Assembly: GCA_025766275.1 (NCBI GenBank) | Contig: JAFKAC010000003.1 | Location: forward strand, 806,001-870,000 | Length of the DNA stretch: 64,000 nucleotides | Reading direction: 5' to 3' | Source: Lactarius indigo | Taxonomy: Eukaryota > Basidiomycota > Agaricomycetes > Russulales > Russulaceae | Shown here: positions 1-10,755 of the stretch, piece by piece | How positions within the stretch are numbered: the first letter of the stretch is position 1 | Layout: every line of letters starts with the position of its first letter | Program-made: the position numbers and the translations under genes | Notes under the pieces: generated by a model | Database searches by the model: none | The model's input: only the letters and a program-made list of their open reading frames with translations | What the model was told of the DNA's origin: nothing

Positions 1-291
1 ACTCGGAGACGGTGCCAGACTCCTTCCACCTCTAATCCAGATGAAGAAGAAGAGGACTTTGCTAGAGACTTGAACAAGATCTCTGATCATCCTAGTCCGG
101 AGTCATCACCGCTACAAATACTGCCTTCTCTGCATGCAGTGCAGAAGGGTCCTTCCAAATCCAATACTGAACATCCAGCCAGAGTAGGAGTAGAGTCTAC
201 TGAATGTCCAGAGCCTCCATCTGTCCCACAACACTCCTGTGGGTTTGGCCATTGCTTCCATGTGCAGACTTCCACTCATCTGCTTATATAG
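1..291. other. Unassigned repeat-like sequence left of solo LTR
   Basis: No open frame of interest and no recognisable protein motif. It continues on the far side of the solo LTR at 782, as shown by the TATAG duplication, so positions 1-291 and 782 onward were one stretch before that insertion. It probably belongs to the inside of an old transposon because everything around it is repeat, but I cannot name the family. Confidence 0.4.
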
Positions 292-431
292 TGTAACGTC
301 GTCACGACGTTAGCTCGACTTGAGCTCGATGGAGGCGATAACAACTTAGCGAATGCCTTGAAAACACGGAGGTCCAAGCATAGGCGATAGTGAACACTCG
401 AAGGTGCGCTGCTCTCACAAGAGAAGCCGAT

Positions 432-462
<31 letters not shown>

Positions 463-776
463 AGGGAACACAAGTGACGATTCAAGAAGACCAAGATGGC
501 GTATCTTGGTCTTCACAAGACAGTTTAAATACACAAGCCAGCAGGCTTAGAAGCGCTGCTATGAGTCACAGTAAGTAGCGTCCAACGTATCGCGTAAGTA
601 TCTCAAACCCTAGTACTACTAGTACTAGTATCGGTGGCGTTCGTCCTCAGTCAGCTATCAGTACAGTATCTCCTATCGTGCTACCGTATCACCGCGTTAC
701 CGTAAGTCCGCAACTAATATACCTTACAGCCGTAGTTGCAACCGGTACAGTAAGGGTCGAAAACCAAAACGTGACA
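292..776 (-). mobile_element. Solo LTR, gypsy family A (copy A1), TSD TATAG
   Basis: A 485-bp LTR that starts TGTAACG and ends GTGACA on the plus strand. It is flanked by a perfect 5-bp target duplication TATAG (287-291 and 777-781). It matches the other family-A LTRs at 2070, 14079, 15902 and 24446. Read on the minus strand it has TATTTAA, then the GAAGACCAAGAT / ATCTTGGTCTTC inverted repeat at the same spacing as the other copies. No internal region remains, so it is a solo LTR left by LTR-LTR recombination. A short GA microsatellite lies at about 437-466. Confidence 0.9.
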
Positions 777-781
777 TATAG

Positions 782-1350
782 CATACCTCCATGGTGCACA
801 TGGCAGTAATGCTCCACCCTCTGAGACGGCACCCACTGAATTGACACAAGACCCAGGTAAGTACTGTCACAAATGCTTTTGATAGTTAGCCATTCTATTC
901 ACACTGGAAGTAATCTAGCCAGAGGACTGTCAACCCATTAAGATACACCAGGCCAGAGGATGGCACTCCTCCAAGTTCACCATGGGAGCACTTTAGCCTC
1001 TACATCTGGACATATGTCAGAGGACCAACCACCTCATTCTCACAGTCTGGGCAAGTGGCAGATCAAGAAGTCAGATAAAGCCAAGTAAGACTATCTTTCT
1101 ACATCTCACACAGCATTCTGACAGTTGTGAAGGAATATGGACACTGGCAGGGGTTCACAGAGGATTGGTCTGGGCTACCTTGAGAGACAGAATTAAACTG
1201 TACACTCTATAGCTACATATATTGGCTATCTATATCTGAACTGTGGACTGGCTACATAATATCATTTCTAATTTTCTGTCAGACTGTGATTCATATCACT
1301 CTTCCAAGTTGTCCTGCTGATAGATATGGTTGGAGCACACTACTCACACA
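782..1350. other. Unassigned sequence between solo LTR and tandem array
   Basis: Continues the sequence interrupted by solo LTR A1. I see no coding frame, RNA gene or LTR end. It is probably degenerate transposon interior. Confidence 0.35.
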
Positions 1351-1768
1351 TCCGAGATTAAGTCTCGGATGGTGATCAATGGAACACGTCCGTGATTCTA
1401 CCTCGGACAGTAATTAATAGAATACGTCCGAGATTCTACTTCGGACAGTGATCAATGAAACACGTCCGAGATTCTACCTCGGACAGTAATAAATGGAACA
1501 CATCCGAGATTCTACTTCAGACAGTGATCAATGGAACACGTCCGAGATTCTACTTCAGACATTGATCAATGGAACACGTCCGAGATCGTACCTCGGACAG
1601 TGATAAATGGAACACGTCTGAGATTCTACCTCGGACGGTGATCAATGGATTATGTCCGAGATCGTACCTCGGACAGTGATCAATGGAATACGTCCGAGAT
1701 CGTACCTCGGACAGTGATCAATGGAATGTGTCCGAGATTCTACCTCAGACCATGTTTGATAACATCTC
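1351..1768. repeat. 38-bp tandem array, about 11 copies
   Basis: Units begin at 1351, 1389 and every 38 bp up to 1731, each starting TCCGAGATT. Every unit contains a 6-bp dyad TCCGAG...CTCGGA separated by 7 bp, followed by a spacer resembling CAGTGATCAATGGA. Units differ by a few substitutions, mostly transitions, and length is exactly conserved. The small open frames here are by-products of the periodicity. The array lies just upstream of the remnant of a gypsy 3' end. Confidence 0.93.
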
Positions 1769-2069
1769 TGTGTTTACCTCTCAGATGTCAAGCACACATT
1801 CTATTTGGTACAGTGTCCGATCATATCTCTCAGATGCGGAAGCCATAAAAAGTCACCATTGCATGATTACTACGGAGCTGTTTGTAAATCTCGTCCATCC
1901 GAACCGATGTCGGCTGGCCCATGAATCTTGGAAGGAATCTTGGGCGTCAGCCGACGTCGGCTAGCCCATGACATATCTAAGACTCTCACCGTCGGTTGGC
2001 CCATGAATGATGGAAGTCACCATCAATCATTATGTGTGAGTCTGGGGTCTCACGCTGAAAAGGGGGTGA
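1769..2069 (+). other. Gypsy 3' internal remnant with polypurine tract
   Basis: Non-coding remnant ending in the purine run GAAAAGGGGGTGA directly before the LTR at 2070. The same run precedes the LTR at 14079 and, on the minus strand, the LTR at 16340. It is the plus-strand primer site of family A and shows that the following LTR is a 3' LTR whose element once extended to the left. Upstream (1900-2010) are imperfect repeats of GGCTGGCCCATGA type. Confidence 0.7.
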
Positions 2070-2508
2070 TGTTATGGTCGCGCCCATCGGACCCTTACTG
2101 TACCGGTTGTGACTACGGTGGTAAGGTAGATTAGTCACGGACTCGGCATTTATGATAGGAGTTAGGCGTTGAAGGATGACTCGATCCTAGTACAGGTAGT
2201 AGTAGTATTAGGATTGCGATACTTACGCGATACGTTGGACGCTACTATACGGTGACTCATAGCAGCGCTTGAAAGCCTGCTCTTCTTGTATTTAAGGTAG
2301 CTGCGGAAGACCAAGATACGCCATCTTGGTCTTCTTCAATCGTCACTTTCTTGTCTCCACATCTCGAGTCCTCCCTCTACTTCGGGTAGAGTGCCACAGT
2401 TATACTAGTGTCTTCGAACATCTAGAAGTTTGCCTTCGTGCCATACGCCCCAGGGCGTGATTAGCTAAGTTGCACAGTTGCCTAGAACAAGCTCGTGACG
2501 GCGTTACA
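2070..2508 (+). mobile_element. Gypsy family A 3' LTR (copy A2)
   Basis: A 439-bp LTR from TGTTATGG to GGCGTTACA, preceded by the polypurine tract. It has TATTTAA at about 2290, and 34 nt downstream the ATCTTGGTCTTC arm paired with GAAGACCAAGAT, as in other family-A LTRs. No 5-bp duplication can be found. The left element end is lost and the right side abuts the hAT terminus at 2510 with only one base between. Confidence 0.85.
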
Positions 2509-2509
2509 G

Positions 2510-2650
2510 TAGTGTTGCCGTGGCTTGGCTCAGCTTGGCTTGGCTCAGCTAAGCACAGCTCGACCAAAAAAGGACGAGCTGAGCTGAGCCACTCCAAATT
2601 GAGCTGGCTCAAGCTAGGCTGAGCCGGCTCAAGCCACCCAAAAGTATGAA
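2510..2650 (+). repeat. Left terminal inverted repeat and subterminal GGCTCAGC repeats of hAT
   Basis: Starts TAGTGTTGCCGTGGC, followed by repeated TTGGCTCAG, GCTGAGC and GGCTCAAGC words on both strands. Such clustered short subterminal repeats are typical transposase-binding regions of hAT elements. That role is family knowledge and is not shown here. Confidence 0.8.
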
Positions 2651-2884
2651 TTAGAAATTGTACCTTTTTGGGTAGCCTGAGTCAGCCAAGCCAACGAAAC
2701 CACACTGGAGGTCTAACGCGTGTGAATTCGATCCTCAAATTGTACAGACAAGTCAAGCCCTGGGTCTGAAGCTCTGAAGATTCGAATCCCCCCCCCGTCG
2801 TCCCTCCTCTGCACAAACTGGCCAGAGGTCTGCGCGCTGTCTGCACACTGTTCGCGTTGTCCGCCCGCCGACCTCTGGCCTTTT

Positions 2885-3560
2885 ATGTGCTCTCGCCACC
2901 CCTCGCCACCGCTCGTCGCCACTCGCCGCCGCTCGCTCTCTCTGGTCGTTGCTCGTCGCTGCTCGTCACCGCTCATCGCTACTCGCCGCCCCTCACTCGC
3001 TCTGGTCGCCCCTCGTCGCCCCTCGCCTGCTCTGGTCGCCGCTCATCACCCCTCGCTGCCCCTTGCCTGCTCTGGTCGCCCCTCATCGCCCCTCGCCGCT
3101 CCTCGCTCGCTCTGGTCGCCGCTCGCCTGCTCTGGTCGCCGCTCGCCTGCTCTGGTCGCCGCTCGCCTGCTCTGGTTGCTGCTCGCCTGCTCTGGTCACC
3201 GCTCGCCTGCTCTGGTCGCTGCTCGTCACCCCTTGCCGCCCCTTGCCTGCTCTGGTCGCCACTCATCGCCCCTTGCCGCCCCTTGCCTGCTCTGGTCACC
3301 GCTCGTTGCCGCTCGCTGCCCCTTGCCTGCTTTGGTCACCACTCGTCGCCGCTCGCCGCCGCTCGCCTGCTCTGGTCGCCACTTGCCGCCGCTCGCCTGC
3401 TCTGGTCGCCACTTGCCGCCGCTCGCCTGCTCTGGTCGCCACTTGCCGCCGCTCGCCTGCTCTGGTCGCCACTTGCCGCCGCTCGCCTGCTCTGGTCGCC
3501 ACTCGTCACCCCTCGCCGCCCCTCGCTCTGGTCGCCGCTGCTCGTCACCGCTCGTCGCCC
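2885..3560. repeat. CTCGCC-rich minisatellite inside hAT
   Basis: Variant tandem copies built on CTCGCCTGCTCTGGTCGCC. A 21-bp unit recurs about six times around 3121-3215, and a 30-bp unit containing ACTTGCCGCC recurs about five times around 3360-3510. All six frames stay largely open over hundreds of bases because the units lack stop codons. The resulting long Pro/Ser/Leu/Arg frames are therefore not evidence of genes. Confidence 0.9.
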
Positions 3561-3892
3561 CTCACTCTGGTTGCCGCCCATCGCCGCTCCTCTGGCCACC
3601 GCGCAGCCATTGGTGCCGCTACCACCACCCTCGCTGTCACCGCCGCCACCGCCCTCGCGTCGCCGCCGCCGCCACCGCTACCACCCTCAGACACCCTCAG
3701 ACACCCTCGGACGCCCTCGGACAGCCCTCGTGCACCCTCCTCTTGCCCCTCCACACCCCCCTTTCTCTTCCCACCCCCTTTTCCCTCTCTGGCCACCCCA
3801 GGTGAGTTGCACAGGTCCCCTACTTTTATGTAGTTCATTCCTAGGTACAAATACATGTATATAGCCTTGTTGCAAATAAATTTCTCTTTAAA

Positions 3893-6800
3893 CTACTGCT
3901 CACTAATGCCCCTGAGATAAGCCCTCAAGTCCTCAACTGGTCTGACTGCCTCCATTCCCTCCAGCTCTTCCATTTCATCCTTCTCTCCAAGCCCTTCAGT
4001 AAAATTGAGTTCCCTTTTATACTTTGCCTGGAACTTGAGTATCTGTATGGCTTCCATGCTGCCTGGCTTAAGGCGGTTCCTCCTGGCTCTAGCTGTCTCC
4101 TTGCTTGCTGAGAAGACACGCTCACATGGGACTGAAGTGGCTTGAATGGGGAGTAAGTCCATGGCAAGCTTGAAGAGTGTTGGCCACTTTTTCTGGTGTT
4201 CCTGCCATTCCAACTACTGTCAGTACTCCCTAATAAAATGAACCATTCTACATACCTGCCAGAACTCAAGAATATTGGCATATTTGACTGGGGCTGCTAG
4301 ATAGTCATCAACTTCACCTTCTAAGGTATTTGCCTGTGGTCTGTAGACAGGCATTGGGCCAATACCAAGGTTTGCCAAAGTGGCCTGCATGCCACCAAAT
4401 GGTTCAGGGGGTGGAGGGGGTACAGTTGATCTAGTAGGGGCTCTAGATGGTGTGTACAATGGTCTGAGCTACTTAGAATTTTAGTTTTAGAGTAGCATGA
4501 TAAAATTAAAAGCACTCACTGCATCAAGGAGGTGGCGCTTTACTGCTTCAGAAACATTTGATTGGTAGTGTTGCTTGAACCATTCAAGCTTTGTCAAAGG
4601 GTTAAGAACTGTTCACATGAGATGAGAAATTATGCAGAATATTAAGACAGCCACTCACCCATTGAAAGCTGATATACTGGAAGGTCAAGGGCCTGCATAG
4701 AATATGGAACTATCTTCTCTGAAGCTTTTCCAATAATAAGACCAATGTCCTGTCTCTCAGTCTCCAAGGTATTTGCCAAGTCATTCAGGGTTTTTAAAAA
4801 GCCCTCAAATGCAGCAACTGTGCCACAAAGTGTTGGCATCTTCTCATAAGAAAGTGATTGCTGATACCAGAAGGGGATCTAATAAATAAATTAATAGACA
4901 ATCAGAGAGAGAAAATGTCTGCACACCTGAAGAATTCTCTGAAGTCCCCCAAGGACCCTCCAATCTTCCTCATTTAATGGGTCTGGCCCTCCCTCCTGAG
5001 TAAACCTATCAATTGCCTAACTAAAAGTTAGCATTAGAATTTATTAAATGGCTTAAAAAATACCTCTCTCAAAATAAATGCCCTCTTGATCATTAAATAG
5101 GCAGAGGACCACCTGGTCTCCACATCAAGAATTAATTGCAAAGGAGGCACATTTGACTCCTTTGCAATTGTAGAAAATATATCACGCCTTCGTGATGAGT
5201 TGCAGATCTATTATAAATAAATTAGAAAAAAAAAAGAAAAAAAGAAAAAACTCGGAAAAAGAAACAAGAAAAAGAAAAAGAAAAAGAAAAGAAAAGAAAA
5301 AGAAAAAGAAAAAGAAAAGAAAAAGAAAAAGAAAAAGAAAAAGAAAAAGAAAAAGAAAAAGAAAAAGAAAAAGAAAAAGAAAAAGAAAAAGAAAAAGAAA
5401 AAGAAAAAGAAAAAGAAAAAGAAAAAGAAAAAGAAAAAGAAAAAGAAAAAGAAAAAGAAAAAGAAAAAGAAAAAGAAAAAGAAAAAGAAAAAGAAAAAGA
5501 AAAAGAAAAAGAAAAAGAAAAAGAAAAAGAAAAAGAAAAAGAAAAGAAAAAGAAAAAGAAAAAGAAAAAGAAAAAGAAAAAGAAAAAGAAAAGAAAAAGA
5601 AAAGAAAAAGAAAAAGAAAAAAAGACAAAAAAACTCGAAAAAAAGAAGGGAAAAAGAAGAAAAAAAAGAAAAAAAAAAAAGGAAAGGCTCACATAAACAA
5701 TAATTTGCTGAAGCCTTTTAACTTGGTCAAAACCAAGTTCAACTGCTTCCTCAAGCATTGCCTTGCATGCAAGATTTACAATATGGGCAAAGCATCTAAA
5801 AAGTGTTAGCAAAAAAATATTAAATAGTTTGACACTTACCTGATGTGGCGCTGCTCTGCAGAAAACCCAGTATTAGGATATTGCTTCTTTAACTGAGTTT
5901 CTAGTGCCTCCATCATAGAGCTGTTGTTGGATGCATTATCTGTTGTTATCCAACCAATCTTTATTTAAAAAAAAATTAATTAGTCGAAATTTATATATAA
6001 AATGAAGTAGACATTACCTTTCTTTCAAGCCCCATCCTAGTAATGATAAAATGAAAGACCTCAGCTAACCTCTCTCCAGTGTGGGACCCAGGAAAATAGA
6101 CAAATCCAATAAGGTCAGCTCTAAGGGTTAGCTTTTGCTGGCCATCTTGAGTCTGGATCTGCTCCAGCCAGTGAGCAGTAACAGCCATGTATGGCTTGAG
6201 GTCAGGGTCTGTCCACATGTCTGTGGTAAAAGAGACCCTCCCAAGGCAGCTTGTCTAAATAGAAGTTAGCCCTCAAGCACTAAGATATAATAATAAAATA
6301 TTACCTGAATATGCTGAGACAAATTGTGGAGTGCCTCTGTACAGTTCTCCACAATGTGCTTCTGCATAGTGGTCCTGTGAGGGATGTCTGCATCACTCAG
6401 CTCAGGGCGGAGTAGGAGACACAGGTGGCGGAACTCTGGTCTCTCCACAATCATCATAGGCTAAAAAAAAAAAAAAAAAACATTAAATAGGGAAAAAAAA
6501 TTAAAATTAAATAAAAAACCTGATCTGTGGCAACAATAAATTGCACAAGGCCATCTAAAAAGTTGTCTTGAGTGAAGGGAGTGTGGCGCCTAGCTTGATG
6601 CTCTACAGGAACTCCAGTAACTCTTGCAACAGCTTCTTCTCCCTCTTTACCTCTCAGCTCAATTTTGAGTCTTTGGCACTCTGTAACCCACTCATCTGCA
6701 TGGTGATTGAGCAGATGGGACCGCAGAGGACCTGTTGCAGTAGTGGAGCGATATGAGTGTACTTTGATGGACGCATCCTCTTGATGAAGTATCCTACAAA

Positions 6801-7458
6801 AATAATTTTTAGAAATAAAAATAAAAATAAGAATAAAAAACTCACAAGCAAAACTTGCACTGTTTCTTCCCATCAAGAGCCTGAAAAAACCTCAAGGTGT
6901 CATCACCTGAGCCCAGCCTTGAACCAGCTTTTTGAGCCCTCCTTGGGCGGCGAGTTGGAGTTGGAGGGTCAGAGTTGCCTTCCTGAGGGCTATTGAAATT
7001 AGCACCACCCTCTTGAGAGCCATCTGACCCATTTCCAAGGTCAAAGTTCTCAGGTTGGGGTGAGCTAAGGCCTCCCTGTATTAAATTTGTTAAAAAATGA
7101 TTATAAAATTAATAAAATAGATACTCACTTGATTGGCAGCCTGAGCAGGTGAAGAACCTGCAAAGGGGTCCTCTCCCTGCTGTGAGGGTCCAGGAGGGCC
7201 ACCTGAAGCTGCAGAAGAGCCTAGATTAAAGTGCACATGTCTGGCACTGGCAACTGATGTCTGAGCAGCTGTGGATGAGACTAACACAATATGAGTGTAT
7301 GGATACCATCAAAACAATGAGCACATACCATCAAGCTGAAAAGACATCTCCAAAGCACCACCAGGAAGCTCCCGCTGTTTGACCTGGCTCTTCTTGGTCT
7401 TTGGCCTTTTTGGAGTCCTCTTGGGTGTTGAAGGGGCCCTCTTCCTAGATCCAGCCAT
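3893..7458 (-). CDS. hAT transposase with BED zinc finger
   Basis: Starts MAGSRKRAPSTPKR at 7458 and ends RGISEQ-stop at 3893, with roughly 14 short exons joined by GT-AG introns. In order: a basic Lys/Arg/Pro-rich N-terminus; a Gly/Ser-rich linker; a BED-like finger with CKFC (about 6850) and HLLNHH; the RNase-H-fold segments FTTDMWTDP (about 6220) and GWITTDNASNN (about 5950), which carry two of the expected acidic residues; RCFAHIVNLACKA; a TRWSSAYLMIKRA segment; and the C-terminal dimerisation block with PCERVFSASKE and ARRNRL (about 4080-4140). This is the cut-and-paste enzyme acting on the element's own ends. I saw no stop inside the exons I could follow, so it may be intact. Exon borders were only partly verified. 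One intron is filled by an AAAAAG array. Confidence 0.85.
5226..5681. repeat. (AAAAAG)n simple repeat inside a transposase intron
   Basis: About 450 bp of almost pure AAAAAG hexamers with a few AAAAG units. It lies between the transposase exon ending near 5697 and the next exon starting near 5211. Read along the gene it is a pyrimidine run (CTTTTT)n ending shortly before a 3' splice site (TTTATAATAG, next exon begins at about 5211). The Lys/Arg and Phe/Ser frames across it are artefacts of composition. Confidence 0.95.
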
Positions 7459-7864
7459 AGTAGACGTAGCCAAGAGTAGTACAAAAAAAAATAAAAGAAG
7501 CAAGCTGAAGTAGATCAGCTGAGATCAGGCAGAGATGAGGAGAGATGAGACTGTAGCAGACAGCAGGAGCCGAGACGAGAGCGTGGGAATGTGCGTCGTA
7601 CATGCGGTGGCTGCGAAAATTCCTTGCCCTTGCATTGCGCAACTCGCGTTCGTGCTCACTAGCACCACTGGCACGGGTTTACGACCCACCCTCTCTCTTG
7701 GCCACAAAGTAAGTGCTTCTTTTTTTTTTGCCTGGCTCACTGACTCACCCACACGCGCCCTCGCAGGTAACAAGGCAGCAGCAGGACCTGCCCTGCGATA
7801 GCCACGCCCCGAACCCCCAAGCCCCCAAGGCAGCCACGGCAATGGCGCCAGCCCTGGGGTGCAA
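7459..7864. promoter_or_regulatory. Upstream region of the hAT transposase gene
   Basis: No coding frame of its own. It lies between the transposase start and the CCACGA-type array, so it should contain the transposase promoter, read to the left. I could not pick out a clear TATA box. Confidence 0.35.
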
Positions 7865-8655
7865 CGACTGCGACCGCGACCACAACCACAACCACAACCA
7901 CGACCATGACCACGACTACGACCACAACCACGACTACGACCACAACCACGACTGCAACCACAACCACGACCATGACCACCACGACCACCACGACCACCAC
8001 GACCACCACCGTGGCAACCGCGACCACCACAGCGACCACCACAGCGACCATGACCACAATCATGACCACAATCGCAACCACAACCACAGCCACGACCACG
8101 ACCACGACCGCAACCGCAACCGCAACCACAACCACAACCACCACAACCACCACAACCACCACAACCACCACCGTGGCAACTGCAACCACCACAGCGACCA
8201 CGACCACCATGGCAACCATGACCACCACAGCAACCACGACCACCACAGTGACCACCACGGCGACCGCGACCATGACCGCGGCGACCACAACCACAACCAC
8301 AACCACCACCGCAGCAACCGTGACCGCAACTGTGACCACAACCACCACTGCGACCACCACCACCACCGTGGCAACCGCGATGACCATGACGACAACCATG
8401 ACGACAACCGTGACCACCACCACGACCACAACGACAACCACGACCACGGCAACCACGATTACCACCGCGGCGACCACGACCACCACCGCGGCAACCGCGA
8501 CAACCATCGCGACAACCACAACAACGACCACCACCACCACCACCACCGCGGCGACCACCACCACCACCGCGACCACCACCACCACCGCGGCGACCACTAC
8601 GACCACCACCGCGGCGACCACCACCACCACCGCCACCACCACCGCCACCACGGCA
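7865..8655. repeat. CCACNA-type simple repeat, about 790 bp
   Basis: Degenerate hexamer array of ACCACA, ACCACG and ACCGCG units. One frame reads His/Asp/Asn, another Thr/Ala, and the opposite strand Val, for over 250 codons each. The absence of stops is forced by the hexamer, so this is a repeat and not a histidine-rich protein gene. It sits inside the hAT element between transposase start and right end. Confidence 0.9.
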
Positions 8656-9123
8656 ACGATGGCGATGCCTTCAACTCAGCCGCACCTGGGCAGTAGATAG
8701 AAAAAAAAAATGTATTCTCTATACTATGTAGTCTACAGCAATACAAATGTTTTATTTTATTTTTGTCAGAGTTTGCACAAGGTCGTCTGAGGAGACACCA
8801 AAAAAGAGGACTTACCCACTTTTCTTCTGAGAGCCCCAGCAGACACTGGAAACGCACGTTGAGCAAATATATTCCGTTTTTGGCCAGCTCATTCCTGGCT
8901 CAGCCAGGCAGAATCCATTCTCACCCGCTCACACGTACTCACGAGCCGGGCGAGCCCTGCCTAATCTGGTCATTCCTAATCGAGCCTGGCTCAGCCCAGC
9001 TCAGCCAGCTTGCGAGCCGAGCTGAGCCAATTTTGGTCCTGAGCCAATGTGTCAGCTTAGCTCAGCTTAAAACAGCTCAGCTTGGCTGGCTCAGCCGATT
9101 TGAGCCGAGCCACAGCAACACTA
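8656..9123 (-). repeat. Right end of hAT with subterminal repeats and inverted terminus
   Basis: From about 8880 the sequence is packed with GAGCC, GGCTCAGC and AGCTGAGCC words mirroring the left end. It ends GAGCCACAGCAACACTA, the inverted copy of the left TAGTGTTGC terminus. Bases 8656-8880 are AT-rich and carry no gene. Confidence 0.8.
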
Positions 9124-9630
9124 CCCATAGGATACTACTCGGCCACATTGAACAAGGCAGAGTGTAACTACAACATCCACTACCTAGAACTTCTGGCCAT
9201 TGTAAAAGCACTTTGACACTGGAGACCCCTGCTCGCTGGCTCCCCCCATAAAATCAAGATATTTTCAGACCATCTCAATCTCCAATACTGGAAGACGCCG
9301 CAAAAGATCAGTCGAAGAGTCGCTCAAGAGGTGTTGGAACTGATGGAATACGACTTTGAGATCCATCACATCAAAGGGATGAACAATGGCAGAGCAGATG
9401 CGTTATCCAGATGACCAGACTATGACCAGGGAGAAGAGGATAACCAAGGTGTAGTAGTCCTACCTCCTGAAGTGTTCATGTGAGTTGTTAACACGGCATG
9501 CATTACAGAAACACACCCCATGCTGCAACAACCAAGACAATGACAAGATCTGACTATCATCAAGACCTGGGTTGACGCCCATCAGCTAAAGAAGATAGAG
9601 GGCAAATGGTACAAGGACAGACGACTAGTG
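9124..9630 (+). pseudogene. Gypsy RNase H fragment
   Basis: Reads PIGYYSATLNKAE, then HYLELLAIVKA and GSPHKIKIFSDHLNLQYW, which is the C-terminal half of a Ty3/gypsy RNase H followed by the connection to integrase. A stop replaces the Arg codon in the segment corresponding to KALRHWRPLL, and another follows DALSR. The 5' part is cut off by the hAT element at 9123. The integrase N-terminal linker continues to 9630, where a solo LTR splits the frame. Compare the fuller copy near 19032-19390 on the minus strand. Confidence 0.85.
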
Positions 9631-10244
9631 TGATGAACAGCAAGGACATAACCAATACTCACAGTGACAAAGTAGACCATGGTGAGATACTGGAGGCAGC
9701 TGGATAGCAGCAGAGGGTTGTGTCAAGCAAGTGAAGCAGAAGTGTCTGGCACACAAATAGTGAGAACTGATGATACATTCTTGGAGGAAGGGAGCTTACC
9801 TGGCACACAAACAGTGAGAACTGATGTGGACCAGGAGCGTACATGGTACTCTACTTATACACTTTCTGGGAGTGACACTATACAAGGGATGTAACACAAG
9901 TCACATACTGCAAGTTAGTTATTGTTCTACAAACGGACAAAGGAGTAGATGTTCTGAGAACAAGGACAGAAAGAACAAGGAGAGTCCAGAAGTAGATGAT
10001 ATCATAGTGACATCATAATAAGGATAGAGCTAAAGGAGAACAAAGAAAGACACAAGAATGCATAGTACAATGAATAGTCTGGATATGTCCATATGATGTC
10101 ATTGTACATGATGTCATAGATAAAGAAGTCCGAGATTGTACAGATCAAATCTAATCTAAAGCGGTCCTAATTAATCTACAGCAGTCCATATCTGTAAGTC
10201 CGGTCCATTAGAGCCACTAAGTGCGCAAGGGTCACTTATCAACA
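9631..10244. mobile_element. Solo LTR, family E, TSD TAGTG
   Basis: A 614-bp TG...CA unit (TGATGAACAG...TTATCAACA) flanked by TAGTG at 9626-9630 and 10245-10249. Deleting it with one duplication restores the integrase frame seen in the minus-strand copy. A TATA-like TATACAC lies at about 9858. No other copy of this family occurs in the window, so orientation is uncertain. Confidence 0.88.
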
Positions 10245-10755
10245 TAGTGGTCACTGGACCTATGTCCACATATCAAGCAATCATACACAACCACCATGAC
10301 CCCCCTGTCCATGGACATCCAGGAATAAGCCGAACTCAACAAATCATAGAATGACACTACTGGTGGCCTCGTATTCGCCAAGATGTGTACGAACACGTCA
10401 CAGGCTGTGCTGATTGCCAGCAAAATAAAGTCAACACCAGGCCAACTTGTGCACCCTTACACCCCATCACTACAATAGTGGACACCCCTCCATTTCACAC
10501 CATCGCATTGGACTTTATCACTAAACTACCAGTCTCCCAATCCTATGACAGCATTCTCACTGTGACTGATCACAATTGTAGCAAGGCATCGATATTTATT
10601 CCCTGCAACGAGATTACAGCTGAAGAGACTGCCATCCTGTACGTAAACCACATGTTCAGACGATTTGGACTACCACACAAAATTATCAGTGACCACAACC
10701 CCTGGTTTACATCCAAATTCACAAAAGAAGCATGCAGAATCCTAGGCATCAAACA
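10245..10755 (+). pseudogene. Gypsy integrase, N-terminal and core part
   Basis: Encodes the zinc-binding region (HGHPGISRTQ, then GCADCQQNK) and the start of the catalytic core with the first acidic residue in ALDFITKLP and the second in ISDHNPWF (about 10690). It is split from the rest of integrase by the solo LTR at 10756. An in-frame stop occurs near position 10349 relative to the minus-strand copy (IIE-stop-HYWW). Confidence 0.85.

Larger units (their letters stand above)
2510..9123 (-). mobile_element. hAT-superfamily DNA transposon, 6.6 kb
   Basis: The ends are inverted repeats beginning TAGTGTTGC: left TAGTGTTGCCGTGGCTTGG, right (reverse complement) TAGTGTTGCTGTGGCTCGG. Dense GGCTCAGC/GAGCTGAGCC subterminal repeats follow inside both ends. 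Between them a multi-exon transposase gene on the minus strand has a BED-type zinc finger, an RNase-H-like core and a hAT dimerisation domain. The element also carries three low-complexity arrays (2885-3560, 5226-5681, 7865-8655). No 8-bp target duplication exists: the left flank is CGTTACAG and the right flank CCCATAGG. The element therefore did not simply insert here, or its flanks were rearranged. Confidence 0.85.

Noticed and set aside
1351..1768. CRISPR-like array of direct repeats
   Set aside because: Spacers are part of the repeat and are nearly identical, and the DNA is fungal. It is an ordinary tandem repeat with a dyad.
2700..2800. tRNA-like words (GATTCGAATCCC)
   Set aside because: No matching acceptor stem, D-arm or anticodon arm could be placed around them.
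2857..3864. Frames of about 300 codons rich in Pro, Ser, Leu and Arg
   Set aside because: They lie on a stop-free tandem repeat, are open in several frames on both strands at once, and have no ordered sequence.
5182..5812. Long Lys/Arg and Phe/Ser frames
   Set aside because: Direct translation of the AAAAAG array inside a transposase intron.
7713..8700. Histidine/aspartate-rich 327-codon frame and Thr- or Val-rich frames
   Set aside because: A hexamer repeat without stops in several frames. The metal-binding look of the His frame is produced by the repeat.
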